18,445 nucleotides of DNA from Bacteroidota bacterium (GTDB lineage Bacteria; Bacteroidota; Bacteroidia; Bacteroidales; GCA-2748055), in assembly GCA_024244665.1 (NCBI GenBank), contig JAAEOI010000590.1, forward strand, positions 1-18,445, read 5' to 3'. The position numbers and the translations under genes were made by a program. A model generated the notes under the pieces. The model was not told the DNA's origin and searched no databases. It saw only the letters and a program-made list of their open reading frames with translations. Shown in pieces: positions 1-8,504 of this stretch; the first letter of the stretch is position 1; each line of letters opens with the position of its first letter.

Positions 1-315
1 GGAGAGCAGGTTGTTCTCGTAGTAAGAGAGTGGCTTCTCCACACTTTCACCCACCGCTTTGTAAGCAGCGAAATGGATCACAGCTTCTATATCGGGATAC
101 TTTTCAAACACAGCAAAGGTGGCTGCACAGTCCCTCAGGTCAGTCTCCTCAAAACGGGGAGCTTTTCCTGTAATCTCCGTGATTCCGTCGATCACTTCTC
201 TTCTCGAATTCTCCAGGTTATCGATGATCACCACATCCATACCCGACTCCATAAGTTCTACGGTAGTGTGTGAACCGATATAGCCTGTTCCTCCTGTTAC
301 AAGTATGGTTGACAT
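1..315 (-). CDS. galE: UDP-glucose 4-epimerase family protein, N-terminal part (cut by window edge)
   Basis: Only the first 105 codons are in the window; the gene continues past base 1. The translation starts MSTILVTGGTGYIGSH, where GGTGYIGSH is the Rossmann NAD-binding glycine motif of extended short-chain epimerases. It continues with VVIIDNLENS (the acidic residue that binds the NAD ribose, then the DNL.NS element typical of GalE) and VIHFAAYKAVGESVEKPL, the GalE substrate and cofactor segment. Family knowledge: GalE interconverts UDP-glucose/UDP-galactose, and some members also interconvert UDP-GlcNAc/UDP-GalNAc. The start ATG lies 10 bases downstream of the stop of the UDP-sugar dehydrogenase, so it is probably the last or a late gene of the same operon. 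The catalytic YxxxK region is outside the window, so substrate range cannot be judged. Confidence 0.93.
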   Translation of the reverse strand, partial: MSTILVTGGTGYIGSHTTVELMESGMDVVIIDNLENSRREVIDGITEITGKAPRFEETDLRDCAATFAVFEKYPDIEAVIHFAAYKAVGESVEKPLSYYENNLLS

Positions 316-325
316 ATCCCTGTTG

Positions 326-1618
326 TTAAAGGCTCCAGTATTCCAGTGACTTCATTTCTCCCCTGTAAATCCCTTTCAGATCGGCAAATACAGCACCCGG
401 GTGGGTGATGCTTTTGAAATAGTCCTCATCCAGGTTGACGTACTCTTTGTGGCTTACGGCTACCACGATACCGTGATAGGGACCCACAATGGAGTCGGAC
501 AGTTCAAAATCATATTCTAGCCTGATCTCTTCGGGAGAAGCATAGGGATCCACCACATCGACAGTTACACCGAACTCTTTCAGTTCTGAAATGACGTCGG
601 CCACTTTGGAGTTGCGGATGTCGCTTACATTCTCTTTGAATGTGGCTCCCATAACCAGAACGCGGCACTCCTTCAGATTTGAAAAGCGGGAAGAGAGTTT
701 CAGTGTTACCTGCCTGGCCACATAGGCACCCATGGAGTCATTAATTCCCCTGCCGGCATTGATGATCTGGGCGTGGTGACCAAATTTCATTGATTTGTAG
801 GTCAGGTAGTAGGGATCCACACCAATACAGTGGCCACCCACCAGTCCCGGGTAGAACTTCAGGAAGTTCCATTTGGTACCTGCTGCCTCCAGCACCTCGT
901 AGGTATTGATTCCAATTTTGTTGAAGATCATGGAGAGTTCGTTCATGAAGGCGATGTTGATGTCGCGCTGGGTGTTTTCAATGATCTTGGCTGCCTCGGC
1001 AACCTTGATGGAGGATGCACGGTGAACTCCGGCTTCGATGACCAGTTCATAGGTAAGTGCGATCTCCTCGGCCGATTCTTCATCACATCCCGATGATACC
1101 TTGGTGATCCGTGTAAGAGTATGTTCACGGTCGCCCGGATTGATCCGTTCGGGAGAGAAACCCACCTTGAACTGATCAATGTAGGTCAGACCCGACTCTT
1201 CAACCAGCAGAGGTATGCAGTCCTCTTCGGTACAACCGGGATAAACGGTAGACTCATACACCACGTAATCGCCTTCGGAAATCACTTTCCCGACAGATCT
1301 TGAGGCCGACAACAAGGGTATCAGGTCGGGCTTCTTATGAATATCGATAGGGGTGGGAACCGCCACAATGTAGAATGAAGCCTCCTTCAAATCCTTAAGC
1401 CTGGAGGTGAAGTGAATGTCGCAGCCTTCAAAATCCTTCGAATCGAGTTCATTGCTGGGATCAATCCCTCTTCTCATTAACTCTACCCGGTCGGCCTTAA
1501 TATCAAATCCGATCACAGATATTTTCCTTGCGAATTCCAGAGCGATGGGGAGGCCTACATAACCCAGGCCGATGATGGCCATCTTTTTCTTCCCGCTCAG
1601 CAGGTCATTATAAATCAT
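326..1618 (-). CDS. tviB: UDP-N-acetylhexosamine 6-dehydrogenase, TviB/WbpO type
   Basis: This is a 430-residue nucleotide-sugar dehydrogenase, close to the family's usual length. The N-terminal Rossmann fold has GLGYVG at residues 17-22. The catalytic cysteine is C264 in GGHCIGVDP. The surrounding text (AGTKWNFLKFYPGLVGGHC) matches the TviB/WbpO/CapL branch, which oxidises C6 of UDP-GlcNAc or UDP-GalNAc to the uronic acid using two NAD+. It differs from the WbpA branch, which has a GGHCIPIDP motif. The C-terminal UDP-binding domain is present (GATFKENVSDIRNSK around 325-340). The start ATG overlaps the end of the upstream wlbA-type gene by 11 bases, indicating translational coupling. It should supply the uronate substrate for the WlbA, aminotransferase and acetyltransferase genes beside it. 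Whether it prefers the gluco or galacto substrate cannot be read from the sequence. Confidence 0.93.
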   Translation of the reverse strand: MIYNDLLSGKKKMAIIGLGYVGLPIALEFARKISVIGFDIKADRVELMRRGIDPSNELDSKDFEGCDIHFTSRLKDLKEASFYIVAVPTPIDIHKKPDLIPLLSASRSVGKVISEGDYVVYESTVYPGCTEEDCIPLLVEESGLTYIDQFKVGFSPERINPGDREHTLTRITKVSSGCDEESAEEIALTYELVIEAGVHRASSIKVAEAAKIIENTQRDINIAFMNELSMIFNKIGINTYEVLEAAGTKWNFLKFYPGLVGGHCIGVDPYYLTYKSMKFGHHAQIINAGRGINDSMGAYVARQVTLKLSSRFSNLKECRVLVMGATFKENVSDIRNSKVADVISELKEFGVTVDVVDPYASPEEIRLEYDFELSDSIVGPYHGIVVAVSHKEYVNLDEDYFKSITHPGAVFADLKGIYRGEMKSLEYWSL

Positions 1619-2573
1619 GATTTATTTTTTTAATTATGGGATTGTAGTCGCCCGTTAAACCAACAGGCGTAGCATTTCTTATGTTGTATACTGTCTGGAT
1701 GGCAGAGCGCCCGGCATTCAGGCTGAATCCTTTTCCCTCCAGGATTTTCTCATAGGACATGGTGTGCAGGTCGGTGAAACCACCACTGAATTCAATCTCT
1801 TTCCCATCCACGGTGATGGAGCGGAAGGTCCGCTGGCCCTTATTTTTGATCCCTTTCGGAATGTCATCAAAATCGATGCTGAGGAACCACCTCACACGGG
1901 CTTTTTCAAGCTCCAGGTAACCGGCGGCCTTATCCTTTTTCAACATGTGCACCACGTTCTCTTTCACATCGCCGAATATCCAGGAGAGCATGTCGAAAAA
2001 ATGAACCCCGATGTTGGTGGCAATTCCGCCCGACTTCTCCTCATCCCCTTTCCAGGAGTAGTGGTACCAGTTTCCCCGGCTTGTAATGTAGGAGAGGTCC
2101 ACCTCATAGATCTTGTCGGCCGGACCATTTTTCACGGCTTCCCTGAGCTCAATGATGGAGGGATGCAGCCTGAGCTGCAGGATATTCCAGACCTTTTTCC
2201 CGGTCTCTTTCTCGTAGTCACCCAGCGCATCAATATTCCATGGGTTGAGAACCAGTGGTTTTTCACAGATGGCGTAGGCCCCGTTCCTCATGGCAAACCT
2301 GATGTGAGAATCATGAAGATAGTTGGGAGAGCAGATGCTCACGTAGTTTACCTTTGTTCCCTGCCTGTTCAGTTTGGCAATGTGCCGGTCGAATCGTTCA
2401 AATTCGATAAAGAAATCGGCATCGGGAAAATAGGAATCGATGAAGCCCACACTATCGAATCTGTCCAGTGATGCCACCAACGCGTGCCCTGTTTCACGAA
2501 TGGCTCTGACGTGCCTTACGGCTATATATCCTGCCACGCCAATTAATGCAAAATTCTTACTTTGCTCTTCCAC
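1608..2573 (-). CDS. wlbA: UDP-N-acetylglucosaminuronate 3-dehydrogenase (Gfo/Idh/MocA family, WlbA/WbpB type)
   Basis: This 321-residue protein has an N-terminal Rossmann fold (LIGVAGYIAVRHVRAI, residues 10-25). It carries the Gfo/Idh/MocA signature EKP at 104-106, in the context CEKPLVLNPWNID that is characteristic of WlbA/WbpB. The family oxidises C3 of UDP-GlcNAcA to the 3-keto sugar, normally recycling NADH at the expense of 2-oxoglutarate. The keto product is the substrate of the aminotransferase encoded two genes upstream. The gene sits 1 base after the acetyltransferase stop and overlaps the next gene by 11 bases, so it is firmly inside the operon. A Lys-Pro and downstream His segment (GGIATNIGVHFFDML) of the catalytic domain is intact. 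I see no sign of damage. Confidence 0.92.
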   Translation of the reverse strand: MEEQSKNFALIGVAGYIAVRHVRAIRETGHALVASLDRFDSVGFIDSYFPDADFFIEFERFDRHIAKLNRQGTKVNYVSICSPNYLHDSHIRFAMRNGAYAICEKPLVLNPWNIDALGDYEKETGKKVWNILQLRLHPSIIELREAVKNGPADKIYEVDLSYITSRGNWYHYSWKGDEEKSGGIATNIGVHFFDMLSWIFGDVKENVVHMLKKDKAAGYLELEKARVRWFLSIDFDDIPKGIKNKGQRTFRSITVDGKEIEFSGGFTDLHTMSYEKILEGKGFSLNAGRSAIQTVYNIRNATPVGLTGDYNPIIKKINHDL

Positions 2574-2574
2574 G

Positions 2575-3153
2575 CTATTCTGTTTTTTTTCTTACTGTGT
2601 TCTCTTCAAGAACATATTTTTCATTGCTTTCAGGACATATGGCGCTGCCATCCTTGTTAAATTCCAGCCTGTGTCCGTATTCACTCATCCATCCCTTCTG
2701 CCTTCCAGGATTACCTACGATAAGAGCATATGAGGGAACCGCCCGTGTAATGACTGCTCCTGCCCCGATAAATGCAAAATTACCAATATTATTACCACAA
2801 ACAATGGTGGCATTGGCACCGATGGTGGCTCCCCTACCCACCACAGTTTTCATATACTCATCCCTTCGTTTTATGGCACTCCTGGGATTGATCACATTGG
2901 TGAAGACCATTGAAGGGCCCAGGAAGACATCATCTTCACAAATTACACCGGTATAGATGGATACGTTATTCTGGACCTTCACATTGTTACCAAGTCTCAC
3001 ATCGGGTGATACCACAACGTTTTGCCCCAGGTTGCAATTCTCTCCGATTACGCATCCTGTCATGATGTGGGTGAAATGCCAGATTTTCGTGCCTTGCCCG
3101 ATCTCAACCCCTTCATCAACCACTGCTGTATTGTGAGCAAAAAAATCTTTCAT
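2575..3153 (-). CDS. wbpD: UDP-2-acetamido-3-amino-2,3-dideoxy-uronate N-acetyltransferase (WbpD/WlbB type)
   Basis: This 192-residue protein is built of left-handed beta-helix hexapeptide repeats over about residues 8-150 (for example [36 protein letters not shown]). It has the characteristic closing segment [16 protein letters not shown]. The length and the GWMSEYG..L tail match the WbpD/WlbB family, trimeric acetyl-CoA dependent enzymes that acetylate the 3-amino group made by the preceding aminotransferase. The start lies 2 bases after the aminotransferase stop and the stop is 1 base before the wlbA-type start, so the three are almost certainly co-transcribed. The C-terminal tail of about 35 residues (CPES....Y, then basic VRKKTE) is typical of the family. 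Confidence 0.93.
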   Translation of the reverse strand: MKDFFAHNTAVVDEGVEIGQGTKIWHFTHIMTGCVIGENCNLGQNVVVSPDVRLGNNVKVQNNVSIYTGVICEDDVFLGPSMVFTNVINPRSAIKRRDEYMKTVVGRGATIGANATIVCGNNIGNFAFIGAGAVITRAVPSYALIVGNPGRQKGWMSEYGHRLEFNKDGSAICPESNEKYVLEENTVRKKTE

Positions 3154-3155
3154 TG

Positions 3156-4289
3156 TTATCTATTGAAGAATATGTTGATCTGTTCACAAATATAAGCCAG
3201 TTGCTCCTCTTCCAGCTCTGTATGCATGGGAAGGGAGAGCACCCGCCCCGACAATTTCTCTGCATGCGGTAAATCCCCTTTCCCGTATCCCAGGTCACTG
3301 TAAGCTCCCTGGAGATGGAGGGGGACAGGGTAATAAACCATGGATGGAATACCTTTGTCGTTCAGGTATTGTTTCAGGTCATCCCTGCACTGACGGTCGA
3401 CCTGGATGGTGTACTGGTGAAATATATGGCTGGAGAAGGGTGATCGCACTGGAGCCTGAACTCCTTCAAGGGAAAGCAGGGCCCGGTCGTAATAGGCAGC
3501 AGCCTTTTGCCTCGCAGCGTGGTACTCATCCAGATGCTTCAGTTTTATTCTCAGGATGGCAGCCTGAACCGTGTCGAGGCGTGAGTTTACACCCACCTGG
3601 TCGTAATAGTAGCGTTCACGGCTCATCCCATGGTTGACCAGGGAGCGGAGCTGGTTTCCAAAACTCTCATCCCTTGTGAAAAGGGCGCCGCCGTCACCGA
3701 AAGCACCCAGGTTTTTGGATGGAAAGAAAGAGGTGGTTCCCATGTGGCCGATGGTTCCGGCTTTACGTACGGATCCGTCGGCCGATGTGTGGTCGGCACC
3801 GATGGCCTGTGCATTGTCTTCAATGACATAAATGCCGGTGCTCCTGGCAAAATCCATGATCCGGTCCATATCTACACACTGTCCGAACAGGTGGACAGGT
3901 ACCATGGCCCTCGTACGGCTTGTCACCGCTTCTTCAAGTAAGCCGGGGTCCAGGTTGAAGGTGTCTTCCAGCACATCCACCAGGACCGGTATAAGTCCGA
4001 GGAGTTTAATAACCTCGATGGTTGAAATAAAGGTAAACGGGGTGGTGATTACCTCATCACCCGGCTGAAGACCAAGGGCCATCATCGCCACCTGGAGGGC
4101 ATCGGTGCCGTTACCACATGCAACTGCATGAGGCACATCCATGTACCGGGCCAGTTCGTTCTGGAATGCCATTACATCTTCACCCCTGATAAAGGCAGTG
4201 GTATCAATGACATTTTGAATGGCTTCGTTGACTTCAGTCTTGATTTTAAGATACTGACCATGAAGGTCGACCATTCTGATCTGTTCCAT
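3156..4289 (-). CDS. wbpE: PLP-dependent DegT/DnrJ/EryC1/StrS aminotransferase (WbpE/WlbC type)
   Basis: This is a 377-residue sugar aminotransferase, full length for the DegT family. The PLP-binding lysine is K192 in [15 protein letters not shown]. The acidic residue that contacts the pyridine nitrogen is D158 in [11 protein letters not shown]. The N-terminus ([12 protein letters not shown]) and GNGTDAL at 59-65 are typical of the WbpE/WlbC subgroup, which aminates the 3-keto-UDP-GlcNAcA made by the WlbA-type dehydrogenase, with glutamate as donor. It is the first gene of the minus-strand operon in this window. Its start is separated by 88 bases from a divergent GTG-start gene, and that gap should hold the operon promoter. 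ATG at 4287-4289 is the only sensible start because it directly precedes the conserved [12 protein letters not shown] text. Confidence 0.93.
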   Translation of the reverse strand: MEQIRMVDLHGQYLKIKTEVNEAIQNVIDTTAFIRGEDVMAFQNELARYMDVPHAVACGNGTDALQVAMMALGLQPGDEVITTPFTFISTIEVIKLLGLIPVLVDVLEDTFNLDPGLLEEAVTSRTRAMVPVHLFGQCVDMDRIMDFARSTGIYVIEDNAQAIGADHTSADGSVRKAGTIGHMGTTSFFPSKNLGAFGDGGALFTRDESFGNQLRSLVNHGMSRERYYYDQVGVNSRLDTVQAAILRIKLKHLDEYHAARQKAAAYYDRALLSLEGVQAPVRSPFSSHIFHQYTIQVDRQCRDDLKQYLNDKGIPSMVYYPVPLHLQGAYSDLGYGKGDLPHAEKLSGRVLSLPMHTELEEEQLAYICEQINIFFNR

Positions 4290-4328
4290 GTGCGAATATA
4301 GTAAAAATTGCGGCTTGATAAATTGGTT

Positions 4329-4358
4329 TTGATGATGCCTATATTCTGAGTACTTTTA
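4329..4358 (+). promoter_or_regulatory. Candidate Bacteroidota promoter for the HU/SPOR gene
   Basis: A TTG at 4329-4331 is followed after 19 bases by TACTTTTA at 4351-4358, one mismatch from the Bacteroidota -7 consensus TAnnTTTG and within the usual TTG-to-box spacing. It would place a transcription start roughly 15 bases before the GTG start at 4378. It lies in the 88-base divergent gap shared with the aminotransferase gene. This is pattern matching only. Confidence 0.4.
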
Positions 4359-4377
4359 CTTAACAAAAGCATGTACA

Positions 4378-5496
4378 GTGACCATTGGCAATTCCATAAA
4401 ACAACTCCTTGAGGAGCGTAAAAGGGTGATTCTCCCCGGATTCGGAAACCTGGAAGTAAAGGAATCAGGTGGCAGCGTTACCACCTCGGGCAAGCGGATC
4501 GATCCCCCGGGCCTCACCATCAGGTTCGACAGCAGTTACAGCAAGGATGACGGAGTGCTGGCTGCGGCTTTTACAAAGGCCGGTGGCGTGGATAAGGAGG
4601 AGGCTGAACAGCAAGTGTTGGAACTGGTGGATGCCATCCGTTTTGCACTGGATAAGGGGGAGAACTATCCACTGGATGATACCGGTATTTTCAGAAGGGA
4701 TGAAGAGGGTAAAACTTTTTTCCAGGCCGATCCTTCCTTAATGCTGGAGCCCGATCAGTACGGCCTCGGATCCATGGACCTCCTGGAACTTGAGGATCTG
4801 CCCCTGGAGGAGGATAAAGCCACTCAGGCAGTCCCTGAATCCGAACCAGTACCGAAGGCAGCCGAAGAGCCTGTACCGGAGCCTGTTGAAAAAACTGAAC
4901 CTGCCGAAAAACCAATTCCAGGGCCAGCGCCCAGGCCGATTGCCAAAACGGTTTCCCAACCATACGAGCCGTGGAAGCAGGAGAAGGCCAAAAGCCGATC
5001 CGGTTTATGGAGGGTGATCTGGATTGTAACCGGGGTCCTGGTTGTGGTCCTGGTGGCTCTGATTTTTGTTCCGGCCGGCAAGCTTGGAATCTTCGGGAAA
5101 AAGGAGTTGCATGAGCAAGCAATTCAGGCTGAGGAGCCGGCAGCTACTCCTGAGATTCCGGATCAGCACCAGGCAGAGGAAGTTGAAACAGATGAAACAC
5201 CACAGTCAGAGCCGGAGCAGCCTGTGGTGAAAGAAGCTGAGCCTGAACCAGTGCCTGCCCAGCCCGAGAATCATTTCTTCATCATTGCGGGTAGTTTCAA
5301 ACACCTGGGGAATGCAAGTGAGCTGCAGGATAAGCTTAAGGACAGTGGGTACCCGGCTGAAGTGATGATCACCGAGAACCGCATGTACCGGGTCAGCGTG
5401 GATTCCTATTCCACCAGGCAAGAAGCCGAATCCAGCATGGCCAGGATGAAATCCGAACCCGGCCTGGAGTCCTGCTGGTTGTTATCAAACGAGTAA
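4378..5496 (+). CDS. HU-like (CCDC81-type) and SPOR-domain membrane protein
   Basis: This 372-residue protein has a modular layout. Residues 1-30 (GNSIKQLLEERKRVILPGFG) and about 57-125 resemble the two bacterial CCDC81-type HU-like domains found fused to SPOR domains in Bacteroidota. A Pro/Glu-rich linker follows (140-205), then one transmembrane segment (about 211-231), a second acidic Pro/Glu linker (242-296), and a C-terminal SPOR domain (about 298-372, starting FFIIAGSF) that in this family binds denuded peptidoglycan glycans. Expected topology is HU-like part in the cytoplasm and SPOR in the periplasm. The start is GTG: the frame is closed by a TGA at 4333-4335 and has no in-frame ATG between it and 4378, while the ATG at 4371 is in another frame. 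Its TAA is immediately followed by the metG stop on the other strand. A role in cell division or envelope organisation is inferred from SPOR biology. Confidence 0.88.
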   Translation: MTIGNSIKQLLEERKRVILPGFGNLEVKESGGSVTTSGKRIDPPGLTIRFDSSYSKDDGVLAAAFTKAGGVDKEEAEQQVLELVDAIRFALDKGENYPLDDTGIFRRDEEGKTFFQADPSLMLEPDQYGLGSMDLLELEDLPLEEDKATQAVPESEPVPKAAEEPVPEPVEKTEPAEKPIPGPAPRPIAKTVSQPYEPWKQEKAKSRSGLWRVIWIVTGVLVVVLVALIFVPAGKLGIFGKKELHEQAIQAEEPAATPEIPDQHQAEEVETDETPQSEPEQPVVKEAEPEPVPAQPENHFFIIAGSFKHLGNASELQDKLKDSGYPAEVMITENRMYRVSVDSYSTRQEAESSMARMKSEPGLESCWLLSNE

Positions 5497-7533
5497 TTAA
5501 TTGATTTCAGATCCGTTGACGGCATTTTCAGCCGGCTCAACGAAATGCAGTGAACCATCGGGATTTTCAGAAAGCAGAATCATCCCCTGCGACTCAATCC
5601 CTTTTAGCTTCCTGGGAGCCAGGTTGGAAAGCACACACACCTTTTTACCGGGAAGAGTAGCCGGATCGTAATGTTCCGCAATGCCTGATACGATGGTGCG
5701 TTGTTCAGAACCCAGGTCCACCTCCAGTTTCACAAGTTTCTTGGTCTTGGCCACTTTTTCCGCCTCCAGTATAGTCCCGGTGCGCAGATCCATTTTTGTA
5801 AAATCGTCAAAGGTGATCTCCTCCTTAGGAGGGGCAAGTTCCGGAGCGTCCTGCATATCCTCTTTGGTCTTCATTAGCTTGTCAATCTGGGCCTGGATCT
5901 GTTCATCCTCGATCTTTTCGAACAACAGAGAAGCTTTTTCAATTTCGTGTCCGGCCGTTAGCAGCTCTTCTGTTCCGATCAGCTCCCAGTCCGTGGATTC
6001 AAAGTGAATGAATCCCCTCAACTTCTCCATGGTAAAGGGGAGGAAGGGATCCAGCAGGAGGGTCAGGTTGGCCGTGATCTGCAGTGAAATATTCAAGATG
6101 GTCTTTACCCGTTCCGGATCGGTTTTAATTACCTTCCATGGTTCGGTATCAGCCAGGTATTTGTTCCCAAGCCGGGCCAGATCCATGGCAGTCTTTATCG
6201 CCTCCCTGAAACGGAACAGCTCCAGGCTCTTTTCCACACTTGCGCCGATCTTCCCGATCTCTGCCATTACCTGCTTATCCGTATCCAGCAGGCTGGTAAT
6301 TTCCGGCACCTTCCCGTCATAATACTTTTGGGTCAGAACAATGGCCCGGTTCACAAAATTTCCCAGGATCGCCACCAGCTCATTGTTGTTCCTGTTCTGG
6401 AAATCTTTCCAGGTAAAGTCGTTATCCTTGTTCTCAGGTGCGTTGGCGCAGAGCACATAGCGAAGAACATCCTGCTTACCGGGAAAATCTTCAAGGTATT
6501 CATGCAGCCAGACCGCCCAGTTCCTGGAGGTGGAGATCTTGTCGTTTTCCAGGTTCAGGAATTCGTTAGCCGGGACATTCTCAGGGAGGATGTAGCTTCC
6601 CTCTGTCTTCAGCATGGTGGGAAATACAATACAGTGAAAAACGATGTTATCTTTTCCGATGAAGTGGACCAGGCGGGTCTCCTCATCCTTCCAGTACTTT
6701 TCCCAGTCGGGGGTTAGCTCCTTGGTTGCCGAGATATACCCGATTGGAGCATCGAACCATACATAGAGTACCTTTCCGTCGGCACCTTCTACAGGCACAG
6801 GAACACCCCAGTCCAGGTCACGGCTTACCGCCCTGGGATGCAGGCCCTGGTCGAGCCATGATTTGCACTGTCCGTATACATTGGGCTTCCACTCCTTGTG
6901 CTCTTCCAGGATCCATTGCTGCAACCACGGTTCATACTTGTCAAGCGGCAGGTACCAGTGTTTGGTCTCTTTCACAACAGGCTGGCTCCCGCTGATGGTG
7001 GAAACCGGGTTGACCAGGTCGGTGGGGCTCAGTGAGGTGCCGCACTGCTCACACTGGTCGCCATAGGCGCTCGTATTGCCACAATGGGGACAGGTGCCTG
7101 TAATATAGCGGTCGGCCAGGAAGGTTTTTGCCTCCTGGTCATAATACTGCTCAGTGGTTTTTTCAATAAAGACCCCTTTTTCGTACAGTGTCTTAAAGAA
7201 TTCTGAAGCGGTTTCGTGGTGTACCTGGTTGGAGGTGCGGGAGTAGATATCAAAGGCAATTCCAAAATCCTCGAATGCCTTCTTGTTGATTGCATGGTAG
7301 CGATCCACCACAGCCTGAGGGGTAATCCCCTCATTCCTGGCTTTCAGCGTGATGGGCACTCCGTGCTCATCCGATCCGCAGATGGAGATTACATCCCGGT
7401 CGCGCCTGCGAAGGTATCTTACGTAAATATCGGAAGGCACGTAGACACCTGCAAGGTGGCCCAGGTGGATGGGGCCGTTGGCGTAGGGTAGTGCAGAGGT
7501 AACCAGGTGTCTTTTATAACTCTTTATTGTCAT
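5497..7533 (-). CDS. metG: Methionyl-tRNA synthetase with C-terminal tRNA-binding domain
   Basis: This 678-residue class I aminoacyl-tRNA synthetase charges tRNA-Met. Residues counted from the chosen start show HLGH at 23-26 (HIGH motif), a zinc-binding set C148/C151/C161/C164, and KISTS at 332-336 (the KMSKS loop). An anticodon-binding helical domain follows. The C-terminal EMAP-like tRNA-binding (OB-fold) domain covers about 575-678 ([14 protein letters not shown] to SQGMILLS). I chose the ATG at 7533 ([20 protein letters not shown]) because this is where family members begin. The frame stays open for 21 more codons to 7596, but that stretch has no family character and would crowd the divergent yraN promoter. 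The stop is immediately adjacent to the stop of the convergent SPOR gene, with no intergenic base. Confidence 0.97.
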   Translation of the reverse strand: MTIKSYKRHLVTSALPYANGPIHLGHLAGVYVPSDIYVRYLRRRDRDVISICGSDEHGVPITLKARNEGITPQAVVDRYHAINKKAFEDFGIAFDIYSRTSNQVHHETASEFFKTLYEKGVFIEKTTEQYYDQEAKTFLADRYITGTCPHCGNTSAYGDQCEQCGTSLSPTDLVNPVSTISGSQPVVKETKHWYLPLDKYEPWLQQWILEEHKEWKPNVYGQCKSWLDQGLHPRAVSRDLDWGVPVPVEGADGKVLYVWFDAPIGYISATKELTPDWEKYWKDEETRLVHFIGKDNIVFHCIVFPTMLKTEGSYILPENVPANEFLNLENDKISTSRNWAVWLHEYLEDFPGKQDVLRYVLCANAPENKDNDFTWKDFQNRNNNELVAILGNFVNRAIVLTQKYYDGKVPEITSLLDTDKQVMAEIGKIGASVEKSLELFRFREAIKTAMDLARLGNKYLADTEPWKVIKTDPERVKTILNISLQITANLTLLLDPFLPFTMEKLRGFIHFESTDWELIGTEELLTAGHEIEKASLLFEKIEDEQIQAQIDKLMKTKEDMQDAPELAPPKEEITFDDFTKMDLRTGTILEAEKVAKTKKLVKLEVDLGSEQRTIVSGIAEHYDPATLPGKKVCVLSNLAPRKLKGIESQGMILLSENPDGSLHFVEPAENAVNGSEIN

Positions 7534-7615
7534 GGTGGCTTGGAAATTAGTGGCATAAAGATAGTGATAAAAGGCTGATTCTATCCACCCCGGCACATCA
7601 ATAGAAAAACCAAAG

Positions 7616-7981
7616 ATGATGAATCATTGTGAAACAGGACGGAGAGCTGAAGGGGTGGCTGCAAGCTACCTCAGGGCCCGTGGATACAGGATATGGAAGA
7701 CCAACTGGCGCTGGGGGAAAAAGGAGCTGGACCTGGTGACCCTCCATGGCGACGAGCTGATAATCGTTGAGGTGAAGTCGCGCGTTGGCAACAGCGTTAA
7801 TCTTCCTTCAGAAGTGGTGGACCGGAATAAACAGAGAAACATTGTGCTGGCAACCGATGCCTTCATCAGGCTCTACGACTGTCACCGCCCCACACGCTTC
7901 GATGTGATCGGTGTAATTTACAGCTCCGGGGAGGTGGAGATTGAACACATTGAAAATGCTTTTTTCCCGACAGTTGAGTAG
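7616..7981 (+). CDS. yraN: YraN/UPF0102 family endonuclease-like protein
   Basis: This 121-residue protein has the length and pattern of the YraN (UPF0102) family. The opening [19 protein letters not shown] is followed by [12 protein letters not shown] and [10 protein letters not shown]. The conserved acidic and lysine residues (E37/D39, E52, K54) form a PD-(D/E)XK-like nuclease core. Its cellular role is not firmly known; the fold suggests a Holliday-junction-resolvase-like or related DNase. It starts divergently from metG with 82 bases between the two starts. The double ATG at 7616/7619 leaves a one-residue ambiguity in the start. It ends with VE followed by TAG. Confidence 0.92.
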   Translation: MMNHCETGRRAEGVAASYLRARGYRIWKTNWRWGKKELDLVTLHGDELIIVEVKSRVGNSVNLPSEVVDRNKQRNIVLATDAFIRLYDCHRPTRFDVIGVIYSSGEVEIEHIENAFFPTVE

Positions 7982-8053
7982 TGGAGCCTGCTCCTTTGTA
8001 ACTTCCCGGGGGTCTTTGCGTATATAAAGCCATAAACCATTTATACTCAACTC

Positions 8054-8476
8054 ATGAATAAATTATTTTCAGGGATCGCCATGATCTCCATTATGCTCCT
8101 CACCCTGACAGGATGTGAATCCGACAATAAAACCCTGCTCTCCGACGGTGTATGGGACTTTGAGAACATGACCACTGACAGTGAGGATGAAGCCATCAAG
8201 CAATTTATACTTTTCGGGAAAGCGGCATTGACCGACGGTACGCTGGAGTTCAATTCGGATGAAACTTTCATAATGACAGCTCCGCTGATGGAAGAACCAC
8301 AAACCGGAACCTGGTCGTTAATAGGAGATGATCAGCTCATTATGAACGGCGATGATGATTTCGTCACCACGGGTAATATTGAAAACCTCTCCAAAAAGGA
8401 ACTCAAATACCATGAGACTTTTGTGGACGAGAATATGGATCCCTATACGGTGACCAGCACCTGGACCAGGGATTAA
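8054..8476 (+). CDS. Small lipoprotein, lipocalin-like
   Basis: This 140-residue protein has a signal peptide and lipobox LTGC ending at C21, so it is predicted to be lipidated. The mature part (GVWDFENM..., TLEFNSDETFIMT, GTWSLIGDDQLIM, TVTSTWTRD) alternates short strands with G-x-W turns. That resembles the lipocalin-like small lipoproteins common in Bacteroidota, in which W-containing strands begin each half. No enzymatic motif is visible and the ligand is unknown. The mature protein is rich in Asp/Glu. The gene lies 72 bases after yraN on the same strand and converges on a broken membrane-protein gene, with a hairpin terminator beyond its stop. Confidence 0.75.
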   Translation: MNKLFSGIAMISIMLLTLTGCESDNKTLLSDGVWDFENMTTDSEDEAIKQFILFGKAALTDGTLEFNSDETFIMTAPLMEEPQTGTWSLIGDDQLIMNGDDDFVTTGNIENLSKKELKYHETFVDENMDPYTVTSTWTRD

Positions 8477-8504
8477 TGGCACAACCGGGAGTACCGGAAC
8501 CTTT

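Noticed and set aside
1764..2471. A 235-codon plus-strand open frame opposite the wlbA-type gene
   Set aside because: It is a shadow frame of a strongly conserved minus-strand gene and shows no domain or signal of its own.
4293..4300. TATATTCG on the minus strand as the -7 box of the sugar operon
   Set aside because: It is only a partial match to TAnnTTTG, lies 3 bases from the ATG and has no TTG upstream at a proper distance.
4691..5122. A 143-codon minus-strand open frame opposite the HU/SPOR gene
   Set aside because: Its composition is the antisense of the Pro/Glu linker repeats; no independent support.
7534..7596. A 21-residue N-terminal extension of metG
   Set aside because: The extension has no family similarity and would overlap the region needed for the divergent yraN promoter; [20 protein letters not shown] is the natural start.
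7983..7999. GGAG/CTCC mini hairpin plus TTTG after yraN as a terminator
   Set aside because: A four-base stem with a short T-run is too weak to call.
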